In this document: positions 34,916-42,701 of the stretch, in pieces
How the letters are laid out: every line of letters starts with the position of its first letter
How positions within the stretch are numbered: position 1 is the stretch's first letter
Assembly: GCF_012844305.1 (NCBI RefSeq)
Contig: NZ_JABANE010000032.1
Location: 16,569-80,568, forward strand
Length of the DNA stretch: 64,000 bases
Direction: 5' to 3'
Source of the DNA: Flammeovirga aprica JL-4
Lineage (GTDB): Bacteria > Bacteroidota > Bacteroidia > Cytophagales > Flammeovirgaceae
Translations under genes and position numbers: made by a program
Notes under the pieces: generated by a model
What the model was told of the DNA's origin: nothing
Databases searched by the model: none
The model's input: only the letters and a program-made list of their open reading frames with translations

Positions 34916-35854
34916 TTAGAATTGATGTTTTAATAGTAGGTTGAAAACGTAATCTCTAGCTAAACCATCGGGGTTGAAAGGACGCTGTAAAGAGGCGTAA
35001 GCGGCGATTGCACCTACACTGAAATAAGGAGAGAAATTGTAGCTTCCTTCCAGAAGTAAATTGACTGCAAGTCCATCAGATTTTTCAAAGACATAATTGC
35101 CATTATTAAGACTTTCAACAAAAGCATTCTCAAGTTTGTATATGGCCAGTACTGAAGGTGATAAAGCCCATTTGGAAGTCCTTAAAGTATATTTTAACCT
35201 GCCTGAAACATCCGCTTTTCTATCGAGGTGACGAGTGGCGGGGTACCAGTTCTGCATCCATTTGTAATTAGGTTGTTCCGACCAATAATCAGGATCATAT
35301 TCATGCTTTGAAGCAGTGGTAAGTGGGTGCTGATAACCGAAAGAGAGGTGCCATGCTTTTGAAGATACTGCAATACCAATCAGTGCGTCATATGTTCCCA
35401 AAGAAGTATTGAAATACATAGGCAGTGGAAGGCCATTGAGTGAAGCATCTGCATCTGATGTAGGGATTTTACCACCTATCACTGTAGCTACTTGCCATTT
35501 TTCGGTTTGAAGAAGGGCGTAACTATAAGCCAAGGTAATATCACCTATACCACTTGTAGTTGTCAGAGGGCTTTCTTTAAATGCGTATGCCGTTTTAATT
35601 TGAAAGCTGTTTCTTCTATTGAGGTGGTAATTAATAGCCACGCCAATGCCTCTGTCGGTATGATTATCTTGATAGATTTGATAATAGAGTAAATAATCTA
35701 CCGTAAATTGATTTTCAAAGTACGATAAGTTTTCGCCATCATTTTCAGGGTTAAGTGCTCCTGTAGTACAGATCCCTGCATCACTACAACCTTGAGCGTA
35801 AACTATGTTTTGATGGACTAAAAAAAGAGCGAAAACAATTGCAAAAAAATACAT
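34916..35854 (-). CDS. outer membrane transporter-like beta-barrel, first gene of the CHAT operon
   Basis: 312 residues from ATG 35854 (a GTG one codon upstream is possible). Signal peptide ends VYAQ (about 21). The mature protein starts with a cysteine pair CSDAGICTTG and then repeats amphipathic strands to the C-terminus LLLKHQF, a typical outer-membrane barrel ending. No substrate is evident. It is followed after 4 bases by the TPR-CHAT gene, so the two are probably translated together and may work together in the envelope. Its divergent neighbour is nagZ. Confidence 0.65.
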   Translation of the reverse strand: MYFFAIVFALFLVHQNIVYAQGCSDAGICTTGALNPENDGENLSYFENQFTVDYLLYYQIYQDNHTDRGIGVAINYHLNRRNSFQIKTAYAFKESPLTTTSGIGDITLAYSYALLQTEKWQVATVIGGKIPTSDADASLNGLPLPMYFNTSLGTYDALIGIAVSSKAWHLSFGYQHPLTTASKHEYDPDYWSEQPNYKWMQNWYPATRHLDRKADVSGRLKYTLRTSKWALSPSVLAIYKLENAFVESLNNGNYVFEKSDGLAVNLLLEGSYNFSPYFSVGAIAAYASLQRPFNPDGLARDYVFNLLLKHQF

Positions 35855-35947
35855 CACTGAAAAGAAAGTAAATAAACAATGTTTTTTGATAAGAGAGTTA
35901 TTAATTTAGTGCTTTGAGCTAACAGAAAAACACTTATTCCGTAATAT

Positions 35948-37798
35948 ATGCCTAATTTCTTGAAATCAATACTTTTTTTAAAGGTCTTTATGGTCATTAG
36001 TACAATCACTTTTGCCCAAGAAAAGCATTATCCTTCTTTTTTCAACGCTTCTGTGGAAGATCTGCATTGGGTGGATTCGGTCTGGAATTCACTTGATGAA
36101 GAAGAGAAAATTGCACAATTGTTTATTGTACCTCATTATACCTCAAATAGTTATAGCGAGGTGGAAGACCTAGTGAAAAAGTACAATGTTGGGGGAGTGA
36201 TTTTCTTTAAAGGAAGAGCTGCAACTCAAGTCAATGCCATCAATAAATTAAATAAAGTAGCCAAGACTCCTCTAGTATATACTTTAGATGCTGAATGGGG
36301 TTTGGGAATGCGCTTGCCTAAAGATGGGATCTCTTATCCTTATGCCATGACTCTCGGGGCGATTGAAGATGATCACCTGATATTTGAAATGGGAGTACAA
36401 ATGGCAGAACAGCTCAAAAGAGTGGGGGTAAGCGTAAGCTATGGTCCAGTAGTGGATTTAAATAACAATCCTCTGAATCCGGTGATTAATTATAGGTCCT
36501 TTGGTGAAAATAAAGAAAAAGTAGCTGCCAAGGCAATTCAATATGTTCACGGACTTCAATCTCAAAAAGTACTGGCAGTAGGCAAACATTTCCCTGGACA
36601 TGGAGATACAAGTGTAGATTCTCATAAAGACCTTCCTGTTATACCTCATGATATTCCAAGGTTGGATTCAATGGAGTTGTACCCTTTCAAAAAAATAATT
36701 GAAGCAGGAGTGGGAGGTGTGATGACGGCTCATCTAAGTGTACCCGTCTGGGACGAACAGCCTTCCTCTTTATCTCCAAAGATTATTACAGAAGTGCTTA
36801 GAGATTCATTAGCCTTTAATGGATTGATTTTTACGGATGGAATTTTGATGGATGCTATCACAAAAAGATTTCAAATGTATGGAAAGGCAGATGCTAAAGC
36901 ACTAGTAGCTGGAAATGATGTTGTGGAATTTACAAATCATATTGGAGATGCTATTGACGCCGTGAAAGAAGAGATTGATAATGGTAATATAACTTGGGAA
37001 GATATTGATCAAAAAGGCTGGAGAATGCTTTTAATGAAAAAATGGGCTGGTCTTGACCGTCCGGTTTCTCCATCAGCAGATAATTTATATGAAGACCTTC
37101 ACCCTTTAAAAGCGAAGCATTTGATCCAGAATATTGCAGATGAGGCAGTGACTTTATTGCAATATGAAGGTGGATTGCCTTTGTCAAAAGGAAGTGGAAG
37201 AATTGCCGTTGTGAATATTGGCTCCAAAAACTACAGTGAATTAACTTCCATGATGCAAAGTAAGGGAATGGAGGTGACATCCTTTTTCTTATCAAAAAGA
37301 GCTTCTCAACAAGAAGTAACGGCATTAATCAAAAAATTAAAAAACTTTGATACTGTCATCAGCCAACTTTCAGGGTTTTATATGACCCAAGGTGCGAAAG
37401 ATATTGCTGTTGAATTAGAAAACGGAAAAGCATCCCCTACATTAAAATACCCATATAAAATCACCTATGCACAGATAAAGTATATGGAGCAAGCAAATCA
37501 ATTGCCTCATCATTTTACAGTGGTATTAGGTAATGCTTATGTATTACGTTCATTTCAAGGCATTGAAAAACAAAATGGAATACTTCTCGCTTATCAAAAT
37601 TCAAAAGCACTCAGAAACGCAGTAGGAAAAATAATGATAGGGGAGATTCCACCTAAAGGATCACTTCCTGTAACAATTGATAGAAGATATAAAGAAGGGA
37701 CTTCCTATAAGTCACTAGAAAATCCTAATACAAAAAAGGTAGAAAGAGTAAGTATTTCTACATTATCCATTCCTAAATTAAATAAATCAGATGTTTAG
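35948..37798 (+). CDS. nagZ: beta-N-acetylglucosaminidase NagZ, GH3 family
   Basis: 616 residues with a signal peptide ending TFAQ (about 23), so it acts in the periplasm or at the surface. The GH3 barrel contains the NagZ signature KHFPGHGDTSVDSH with the Asp-His dyad (Asp224/His226) and the nucleophile Asp297 in FTDGILMD. A C-terminal GH3-type domain (about 390-590) follows. NagZ-type enzymes remove N-acetylglucosamine from peptidoglycan fragments. The next gene overlaps by 8 bases and is the partner muramidase, so they form a sequential recycling pair. Confidence 0.85.
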   Translation: MPNFLKSILFLKVFMVISTITFAQEKHYPSFFNASVEDLHWVDSVWNSLDEEEKIAQLFIVPHYTSNSYSEVEDLVKKYNVGGVIFFKGRAATQVNAINKLNKVAKTPLVYTLDAEWGLGMRLPKDGISYPYAMTLGAIEDDHLIFEMGVQMAEQLKRVGVSVSYGPVVDLNNNPLNPVINYRSFGENKEKVAAKAIQYVHGLQSQKVLAVGKHFPGHGDTSVDSHKDLPVIPHDIPRLDSMELYPFKKIIEAGVGGVMTAHLSVPVWDEQPSSLSPKIITEVLRDSLAFNGLIFTDGILMDAITKRFQMYGKADAKALVAGNDVVEFTNHIGDAIDAVKEEIDNGNITWEDIDQKGWRMLLMKKWAGLDRPVSPSADNLYEDLHPLKAKHLIQNIADEAVTLLQYEGGLPLSKGSGRIAVVNIGSKNYSELTSMMQSKGMEVTSFFLSKRASQQEVTALIKKLKNFDTVISQLSGFYMTQGAKDIAVELENGKASPTLKYPYKITYAQIKYMEQANQLPHHFTVVLGNAYVLRSFQGIEKQNGILLAYQNSKALRNAVGKIMIGEIPPKGSLPVTIDRRYKEGTSYKSLENPNTKKVERVSISTLSIPKLNKSDV

Positions 37799-38984
37799 AC
37801 TACTACTTTTCCCTTTCTTGATTTTAGTCAACTTGGCATGCACTGCTGAAACAAAAACAATTAAAGAACAAGAAGAGGCAACTCCAGAAATAATTGTAGG
37901 TGCAGCACAAACTCAAAGCTACTTGCCACTCTTAGAAGGAAAGAAAGTGGGCGTGTTGGTAAATCAAACTTCTACTATTGGCGATGTACATTTGGTGGAT
38001 TCATTGGTAGCATTGGGAGTGGATATTCAGATGATTTTTGCTCCCGAACATGGTTTCAGAGGAAAAGAAGATGCAGGGGCGCATGTTGATGATGCTATTG
38101 ACCCTTCAACGGGTATTAAGATTTACTCTATCTATGGTAAAAATAAAAGGCCTTCACCTGAATTATTGGAACAAGTTGATCTAGTCATTTTTGACATACA
38201 GGATGTGGGTTGCCGTTTTTATACTTATATCAGTTCCATGCACTATATGATGGAAGCTTGTGCGGAAGCAGGAAAGCAAATGCTGGTATTGGATCGTCCT
38301 AATCCTAATGGGATGTATATTGATGGACCTGTTTTAGATTTGAAATTCAAGTCTTTTGTGGGTATGCACCAAATTCCTATTCTGCATGGCTTGACAGTGG
38401 GTGAGTTGGCACAGATGATTAACGGAGAACAGTGGCTGAGAAATAAAAACAAGTGTGATCTGACCGTGATTCCAGTGAAAAATTATGATCATCAAATGCC
38501 TTTCAGATTGCCGGTAAAACCATCTCCCAATTTACCGAATGATCAGTCAATTTTACTTTATCCTTCACTCTGTTTCTTTGAGGCAACTCCTGTTAGTATA
38601 GGAAGAGGGACGAGTTTTCCTTTTCAAGTGATCGGTTATCCTAATCAAAAATTGGGTGACTTTGAATTTACACCAAAATCTACGCCTGGAGCAGCAACAA
38701 ATCCTGTACTCAAAGATCAATTGTGCTTCGGTGAAGATTTAAGGAATGAAAAAAGAGGTGGGTTGCAACTTTCTTATATCATTGAATGGAATAAAAAATT
38801 CAATGCTGAAGAAAGTAAATCTATCATCTCAAAAAACAAATGGATGGATCTTCTTTGTGGTACTGATCAGGTCCGTTTAGCTTTAGATAAAGGAAAAACA
38901 GAAGCAGAAATAAAAAACGCTTGGAAAGAAGATCTAGATAAATACAAGTTGATGAGAAAGAAGTATTTACTCTATAATGATTAA
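37791..38984 (+). CDS. namZ: exo-beta-N-acetylmuramidase NamZ (DUF1343, GH171)
   Basis: 397 residues. Lipoprotein signal with Cys17 (VNLAC). The DUF1343 core is clear: VLVNQTS (about 55-61), FAPEHGFRGKEDAGAHV (about 83-99, with likely catalytic Glu86), FDIQDVGCRFYTYISS and the LDRPNPNG loop. DUF1343 proteins include NamZ of Bacillus subtilis and Tannerella forsythia (GH171), which releases N-acetylmuramic acid from disaccharides exposed by NagZ. The start overlaps nagZ by 8 bases, indicating translational coupling, and the order matches the enzymes' order of action. Confidence 0.85.
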   Translation: MFRLLLFPFLILVNLACTAETKTIKEQEEATPEIIVGAAQTQSYLPLLEGKKVGVLVNQTSTIGDVHLVDSLVALGVDIQMIFAPEHGFRGKEDAGAHVDDAIDPSTGIKIYSIYGKNKRPSPELLEQVDLVIFDIQDVGCRFYTYISSMHYMMEACAEAGKQMLVLDRPNPNGMYIDGPVLDLKFKSFVGMHQIPILHGLTVGELAQMINGEQWLRNKNKCDLTVIPVKNYDHQMPFRLPVKPSPNLPNDQSILLYPSLCFFEATPVSIGRGTSFPFQVIGYPNQKLGDFEFTPKSTPGAATNPVLKDQLCFGEDLRNEKRGGLQLSYIIEWNKKFNAEESKSIISKNKWMDLLCGTDQVRLALDKGKTEAEIKNAWKEDLDKYKLMRKKYLLYND

Positions 38985-38997
38985 TGGATGTAGAGCA

Positions 38998-39237
38998 CTA
39001 CTTGGATTGCTTTTTCATCTTTTCAAGGTAAAGTTGCTCTACTTTCTCTCTTGCCCAAGGTGTTCTTCTTAAAAACTTTAAACTTGATTTTACGGACGGG
39101 TTACTATAAAAACAATTGATTTGAATTCTACTATGCAATTGCTCCCATCCATAATAGTCCACTAAATATTCTACAATATCAGAAAGTTTGACACCGTGCA
39201 AAGGGTTATTAGGCTGTTCTTGTTTTGTATTTTCCAT
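38998..39237 (-). CDS. VF530 family DNA-binding protein
   Basis: 79 residues. The motif NPLHGVKLSDIVEYLVDYYGWEQLHSRIQINCF followed by NPSVKSSLKFLRRTPWAREKVE is the VF530 (DUF2132) domain, small basic proteins reported to bind DNA. Converges with namZ, with 13 bases between the stop codons. A -7 promoter element lies directly before the start codon. Confidence 0.85.
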   Translation of the reverse strand: MENTKQEQPNNPLHGVKLSDIVEYLVDYYGWEQLHSRIQINCFYSNPSVKSSLKFLRRTPWAREKVEQLYLEKMKKQSK

Positions 39238-39241
39238 TTTG

Positions 39242-39249
39242 CAAAAGTA
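39242..39249 (-). promoter_or_regulatory. -7 promoter element abutting the VF530 gene start
   Basis: Minus strand TACTTTTG followed by four bases and the ATG, the same layout as at bamD and the Fur-family gene. Confidence 0.45.
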
Positions 39250-39315
39250 AACAATAAAAATGGAGTAACTATGCTTTAATCTCTTCTACTTGATAATAAA
39301 AATAAATCCTAAACA

Positions 39316-39693
39316 ATGAATTTAAACCAAATTACAGTTCCCACATTAAACGTCCCAAAAGCAATACGATTCTATAAAAAGCTTGGACTGAAATTGATTG
39401 TTCATTCTGATGATCACTATGCTCGTTTTGAATGTGAAAATGGTGCAACGTTCTCTTTGCACTTAGTGGAGCAGCTTCCGCAGGGAGGAGGTATTTATGT
39501 ATATTTTGAATGCGAAAATTTAGATGAGAAAGTCAATGAATTGATTGCTCAGGGAATTCAAATGGAAGAAATGCCTGTTGATCAACGATGGCTTTGGAGA
39601 GAAGCTAGATTAAAAGATTTAGACGGGAATCAGATCATATTATTTTTTGCTGGAGAGAACCGTTTGAACCCACCTTGGAAAATAAATGAATAG
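39316..39693 (+). CDS. VOC (glyoxalase/bleomycin resistance) family protein
   Basis: 125 residues, one glyoxalase fold unit made of two beta-alpha-beta-beta-beta repeats: TVPTLNVPKAIRFYKKLGLKL at the start, then YFECENLDEKV and the end motif LKDLDGNQIILF. VOC proteins bind metal and small toxic molecules; substrate unknown. Single gene. Confidence 0.85.
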   Translation: MNLNQITVPTLNVPKAIRFYKKLGLKLIVHSDDHYARFECENGATFSLHLVEQLPQGGGIYVYFECENLDEKVNELIAQGIQMEEMPVDQRWLWREARLKDLDGNQIILFFAGENRLNPPWKINE

Positions 39694-39809
39694 TAATTCA
39701 ATTATTTTTTAAATCTTAAAAGTTATTAACCGTGGTATCTAATCTTAGTCAATTTTAACATCGTATAAGATAAGGTACACGAAAAAATAACATTAAGATT
39801 TACTACGAT

Positions 39810-40508
39810 ATGAATTACACAGCAGAAATTCAAGGTATGTGTCCACTGGCACAAATGGGGGGAAATGCACATCAAAATGCACCAATTCCAGTTGAAGGTA
39901 GAATGGTTCATGCAAAAGATGTTTATGACATTTCTGGATTATCTCATGGTGTAGGGACTTGTGCTCCACAGCAAGGAGCATCTAAGTTAACAATCAATGT
40001 AAAAAATGGAATTATTGAAGAGGCTTTAATAGAAACTGTGGGTTGTTCAGGAATGACGCACTCAGCGGCTATGGCTTCAGAAATTTTGCCAGGTAAAACA
40101 ATCTTAGAAGCATTAAATACTGATTTAGTTTGTGATGCAATAAATGTAGCGATGCGTGAAATCTTCTCACAGTTCGTTTATGGCAGAACTCAATCAGCAT
40201 TTTCAGAAGGAGGACTTCCAATTGGTGCAGGATTAGAGGATTTAGGAAAAGGATTAAGAAGCCAAGTAGGTACAACCTATGGCACAAAAGATAAAGGCGT
40301 AAGATATTTAGAAGTAGCAGAAGGATATGTTACTCGTTTGGCCATTGATGAAAATGAAGAAGTGATCGGTTATGAATTCGTTCACTTAGGTAAAATGATG
40401 GAAATGATTCAGAAAGGGATGGATGCCAATGATGCCATGGAAAAAGCAAAGGGCAATTATGGACGTTTTGATGAAGCTGAGAAATACATCGACCCTCGTC
40501 ATCAATAA
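39810..40508 (+). CDS. NifU/IscU-like Fe-S scaffold domain protein
   Basis: 232 residues. The NifU-N-like part lies in the middle: Cys51 in VGTCAPQQ, Cys79 in VGCSGMTHSAAMASEIL, and Cys108 in LVCDAINVAM, placed as the three cluster-ligand cysteines of IscU/NifU scaffolds; Cys11 is extra. A C-terminal extension (about 140-232) has no such motif. It is the type of scaffold-like protein found next to GGGtGRT-family genes, and here the GGGtGRT gene starts 43 bases later. Assembly or transfer of an Fe-S cluster for its partner is inferred from context. No IscS-type desulfurase is nearby. Confidence 0.8.
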   Translation: MNYTAEIQGMCPLAQMGGNAHQNAPIPVEGRMVHAKDVYDISGLSHGVGTCAPQQGASKLTINVKNGIIEEALIETVGCSGMTHSAAMASEILPGKTILEALNTDLVCDAINVAMREIFSQFVYGRTQSAFSEGGLPIGAGLEDLGKGLRSQVGTTYGTKDKGVRYLEVAEGYVTRLAIDENEEVIGYEFVHLGKMMEMIQKGMDANDAMEKAKGNYGRFDEAEKYIDPRHQ

Positions 40509-40551
40509 TTCAATTATCAAAATTATTTTACCACATTAAAAAATTACAATC

Positions 40552-41559
40552 ATGGCTTTATTTGAAGGATACGAAAGAAGAGTAAATCAAATCGAGAAAG
40601 TTTTAAAAGAATACGATTTTGAATCTTTAGAAGCAGCAAGAAAATATGTAGAAGAGCACGGTGTTGATGTTTATCAAATTGTAACAGAGACACAGCCAAT
40701 TGCCTTTGAAAATGCAAAATGGGCTTATATTCTAGGAGCTGCAATTGCTTTGAAGAAAGGATTAACGCAGGCTAGTGATATTGCCGCCGTGTTAGGTGAA
40801 GGTATCCAAGCTTTTTGTATTCCAGGTTCAGTAGCAGATCAAAGAAAAGTGGGCTTAGGACATGGTAACTTGGCAGCTAGGTTATTAAATGAGAACACCA
40901 ACTGTTTCGCATTTTTAGCCGGTCATGAATCTTTTGCAGCGGCAGAAGGAGCCATTAAAATTGCTTTGTCAGCTAATAAAGTAAGAAAGAATCCTCTGAG
41001 AGTCATTTTGAATGGACTCGGAAAAGATGCCGCTTACCTTATTTCCAGAATCAATGGTTTTACTTATGTAAAAACACAATTTGATTATCAGACTGGAGAA
41101 CTTCATGTATTAGAGGAAAGACGTTTTTCTAAAGGACCAAGAGGGGAAGTGAAATGCTATGGTGCAGATGACGTTCGTGAAGGTGTGGCAATTATGCATA
41201 AAGAAGATGTTGATGTGTCCATTACTGGTAACTCAACCAACCCTACACGTTTCCAACATCCAGTGGCAGGGACTTATAAGAAAGAAAGATTAGAAGAAGG
41301 AGGGAAATACTTCTCTGTTGCTTCAGGAGGAGGAACAGGACGTACATTGCACCCTGATAATGTAGGGGCAGGGCCTGCTTCTTATGGTTTGACAGACACT
41401 ATGGGTAGAATGCATTCTGATGCTCAGTTTGCCGGTTCATCATCAGTTCCAGCCCATGTAGAAATGATGGGATTGATTGGTATGGGGAATAACCCGATGG
41501 TAGGAGCCTCTGTTGCAGTGGCAGTAGCACTTCAAGAAGCACTTACTGTTGAGGCATAA
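40552..41559 (+). CDS. GGGtGRT family protein, unknown function
   Basis: 335 residues with the family-defining GGGTGRT motif at 259-265, followed by LHPDNVGAGPASYGL. Other conserved stretches are GEGIQAFCIPGS (about 82-93), LGHGNLAARLL and FLAGHESFAAAEGA (about 121-134), and GNSTNPTRFQHP (about 226-237). Cysteines at 89, 118 and 202 could bind a metal or cluster. No signal peptide, so cytosolic. The family is named from its motif and has no established function that I know of. It is almost certainly cotranscribed with the NifU-like gene. A hairpin terminator follows. Confidence 0.85.
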   Translation: MALFEGYERRVNQIEKVLKEYDFESLEAARKYVEEHGVDVYQIVTETQPIAFENAKWAYILGAAIALKKGLTQASDIAAVLGEGIQAFCIPGSVADQRKVGLGHGNLAARLLNENTNCFAFLAGHESFAAAEGAIKIALSANKVRKNPLRVILNGLGKDAAYLISRINGFTYVKTQFDYQTGELHVLEERRFSKGPRGEVKCYGADDVREGVAIMHKEDVDVSITGNSTNPTRFQHPVAGTYKKERLEEGGKYFSVASGGGTGRTLHPDNVGAGPASYGLTDTMGRMHSDAQFAGSSSVPAHVEMMGLIGMGNNPMVGASVAVAVALQEALTVEA

Positions 41560-41597
41560 TTGATTAAGAAAAAATAAATCCTTAACAATACAATTTT

Positions 41598-41629
41598 CAG
41601 GTGGAGGTCATGCTTATGAACTTCACCTG
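41598..41629 (+). terminator. rho-independent terminator of the GGGtGRT operon
   Basis: Stem CAGGTGga/ttCACCTG (one mismatch) followed by seven T residues, 38 bases after the stop codon. Confidence 0.8.
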
Positions 41630-41676
41630 TTTTTTTATAAGCATAAAGCAAAAAATATTGGTATTGGGGCTGAAAT

Positions 41677-42540
41677 CTAGAAAATAATAATTCCCGCACC
41701 AAGTGAAGCACCATTGAATCCCACATCTACGATTTTTGTATTCTGGAATCCTGCTTTGAAGTAAAAGCTTTTGATATAAAGTCTCACATCACAATGAATT
41801 TCCTGGAATTTGATATCCTCATCAAAAGTACCAAAGTGCCATGTGAAGTATAAACTTAGAGGTTTGGTGATGAACAATTCTGTTCCCATATTATAATTGT
41901 AACCCGAAATAAACTCATCAAGTATCAATGTAGAATAACCGCCTCCAATCCATAAATCAACTCTATTTTCTGATATCAAGTGATAGGTCCCGTTCACATG
42001 ATATATGTCTACTCTTTCCTGAAGGTCATCAATTTTTTCTACCATAACATTCCCTCTCGCATTGAAGCTGAATTTAGGGCTAAGATTAAGTTGAAGCATC
42101 CCATTATAACCTCTGATCTCATCAGATTCCCAGTAATAACCGCCTTCTATTAATAATGATGATTTGTTGGGATACTCAAAACTGCGGATTGATTTTCCAA
42201 TTCTTCCGTCAGCATAAGGGTATTTCAAAAGCCTTAATGGGGGAGTGAGTGTTTCCGTTTGTGGAGGAACACCTGAAAAGTTGGAAGAGGGACTAGGATT
42301 GTAGCCTGTATTTGGGGTTGTACTGAATGTTGAGTTAGAAGGTCTACTTTTTCCCATAGCGGACCTTAATAAGTGACCGAATACTTTTTCTGCGGTTTTG
42401 TTGGTGAGTTCATCGTCGCTGACCTTTTGATGTGGATTTTCTTTTTTCTGTTTGACACTCTTCTTGGTTTTTTGAATTTTACTTTGAGCATAAACAGTAT
42501 TGATGATAATGAGGAAGAGAAGAGTAAAATAGAGTTTCAT
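41677..42540 (-). CDS. secreted outer-membrane-like hypothetical protein
   Basis: 287 residues with a signal peptide (1-18, ending VYAQ). A lysine-rich segment (KIQKTKKSVKQKKE) and a Ser/Pro-rich linker (about 65-95) precede a barrel-like part with alternating strands (for example SLLIEGGYYWES, MLQLNLSPKFSFNARG) that ends ASLGAGIIIF. No family recognised. Single gene. Confidence 0.6.
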   Translation of the reverse strand: MKLYFTLLFLIIINTVYAQSKIQKTKKSVKQKKENPHQKVSDDELTNKTAEKVFGHLLRSAMGKSRPSNSTFSTTPNTGYNPSPSSNFSGVPPQTETLTPPLRLLKYPYADGRIGKSIRSFEYPNKSSLLIEGGYYWESDEIRGYNGMLQLNLSPKFSFNARGNVMVEKIDDLQERVDIYHVNGTYHLISENRVDLWIGGGYSTLILDEFISGYNYNMGTELFITKPLSLYFTWHFGTFDEDIKFQEIHCDVRLYIKSFYFKAGFQNTKIVDVGFNGASLGAGIIIF

Positions 42541-42633
42541 AAAATAAATTGATTTTGCTTGTAACTATGACATATGAAACTACAAAATTGCCGTCTAAAA
42601 AAATGTGAAAAGGTTAAAAAATGTGACGTTGTA

Positions 42634-42671
42634 CCACAGAAGGCCACTTATGGAGTAGTGACCTTCTGTGG
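42634..42671 (-). terminator. strong hairpin after the histidine phosphatase gene
   Basis: A 15-bp stem with one mismatch (CCACAGAAGGcCACT/AGTGaCCTTCTGTGG) and an 8-base loop lies between the converging stop of the phosphatase (minus) and the next gene. The minus strand has T-rich sequence a little further on. Confidence 0.7.
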
Positions 42672-42701
42672 AAATAATGAGGAGAATAGAGCCTTCTTAC
42701 C

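Noticed and set aside
36951..37325. A 124-codon minus-strand frame
   Set aside because: Antisense to nagZ, with no domain and no upstream signals.
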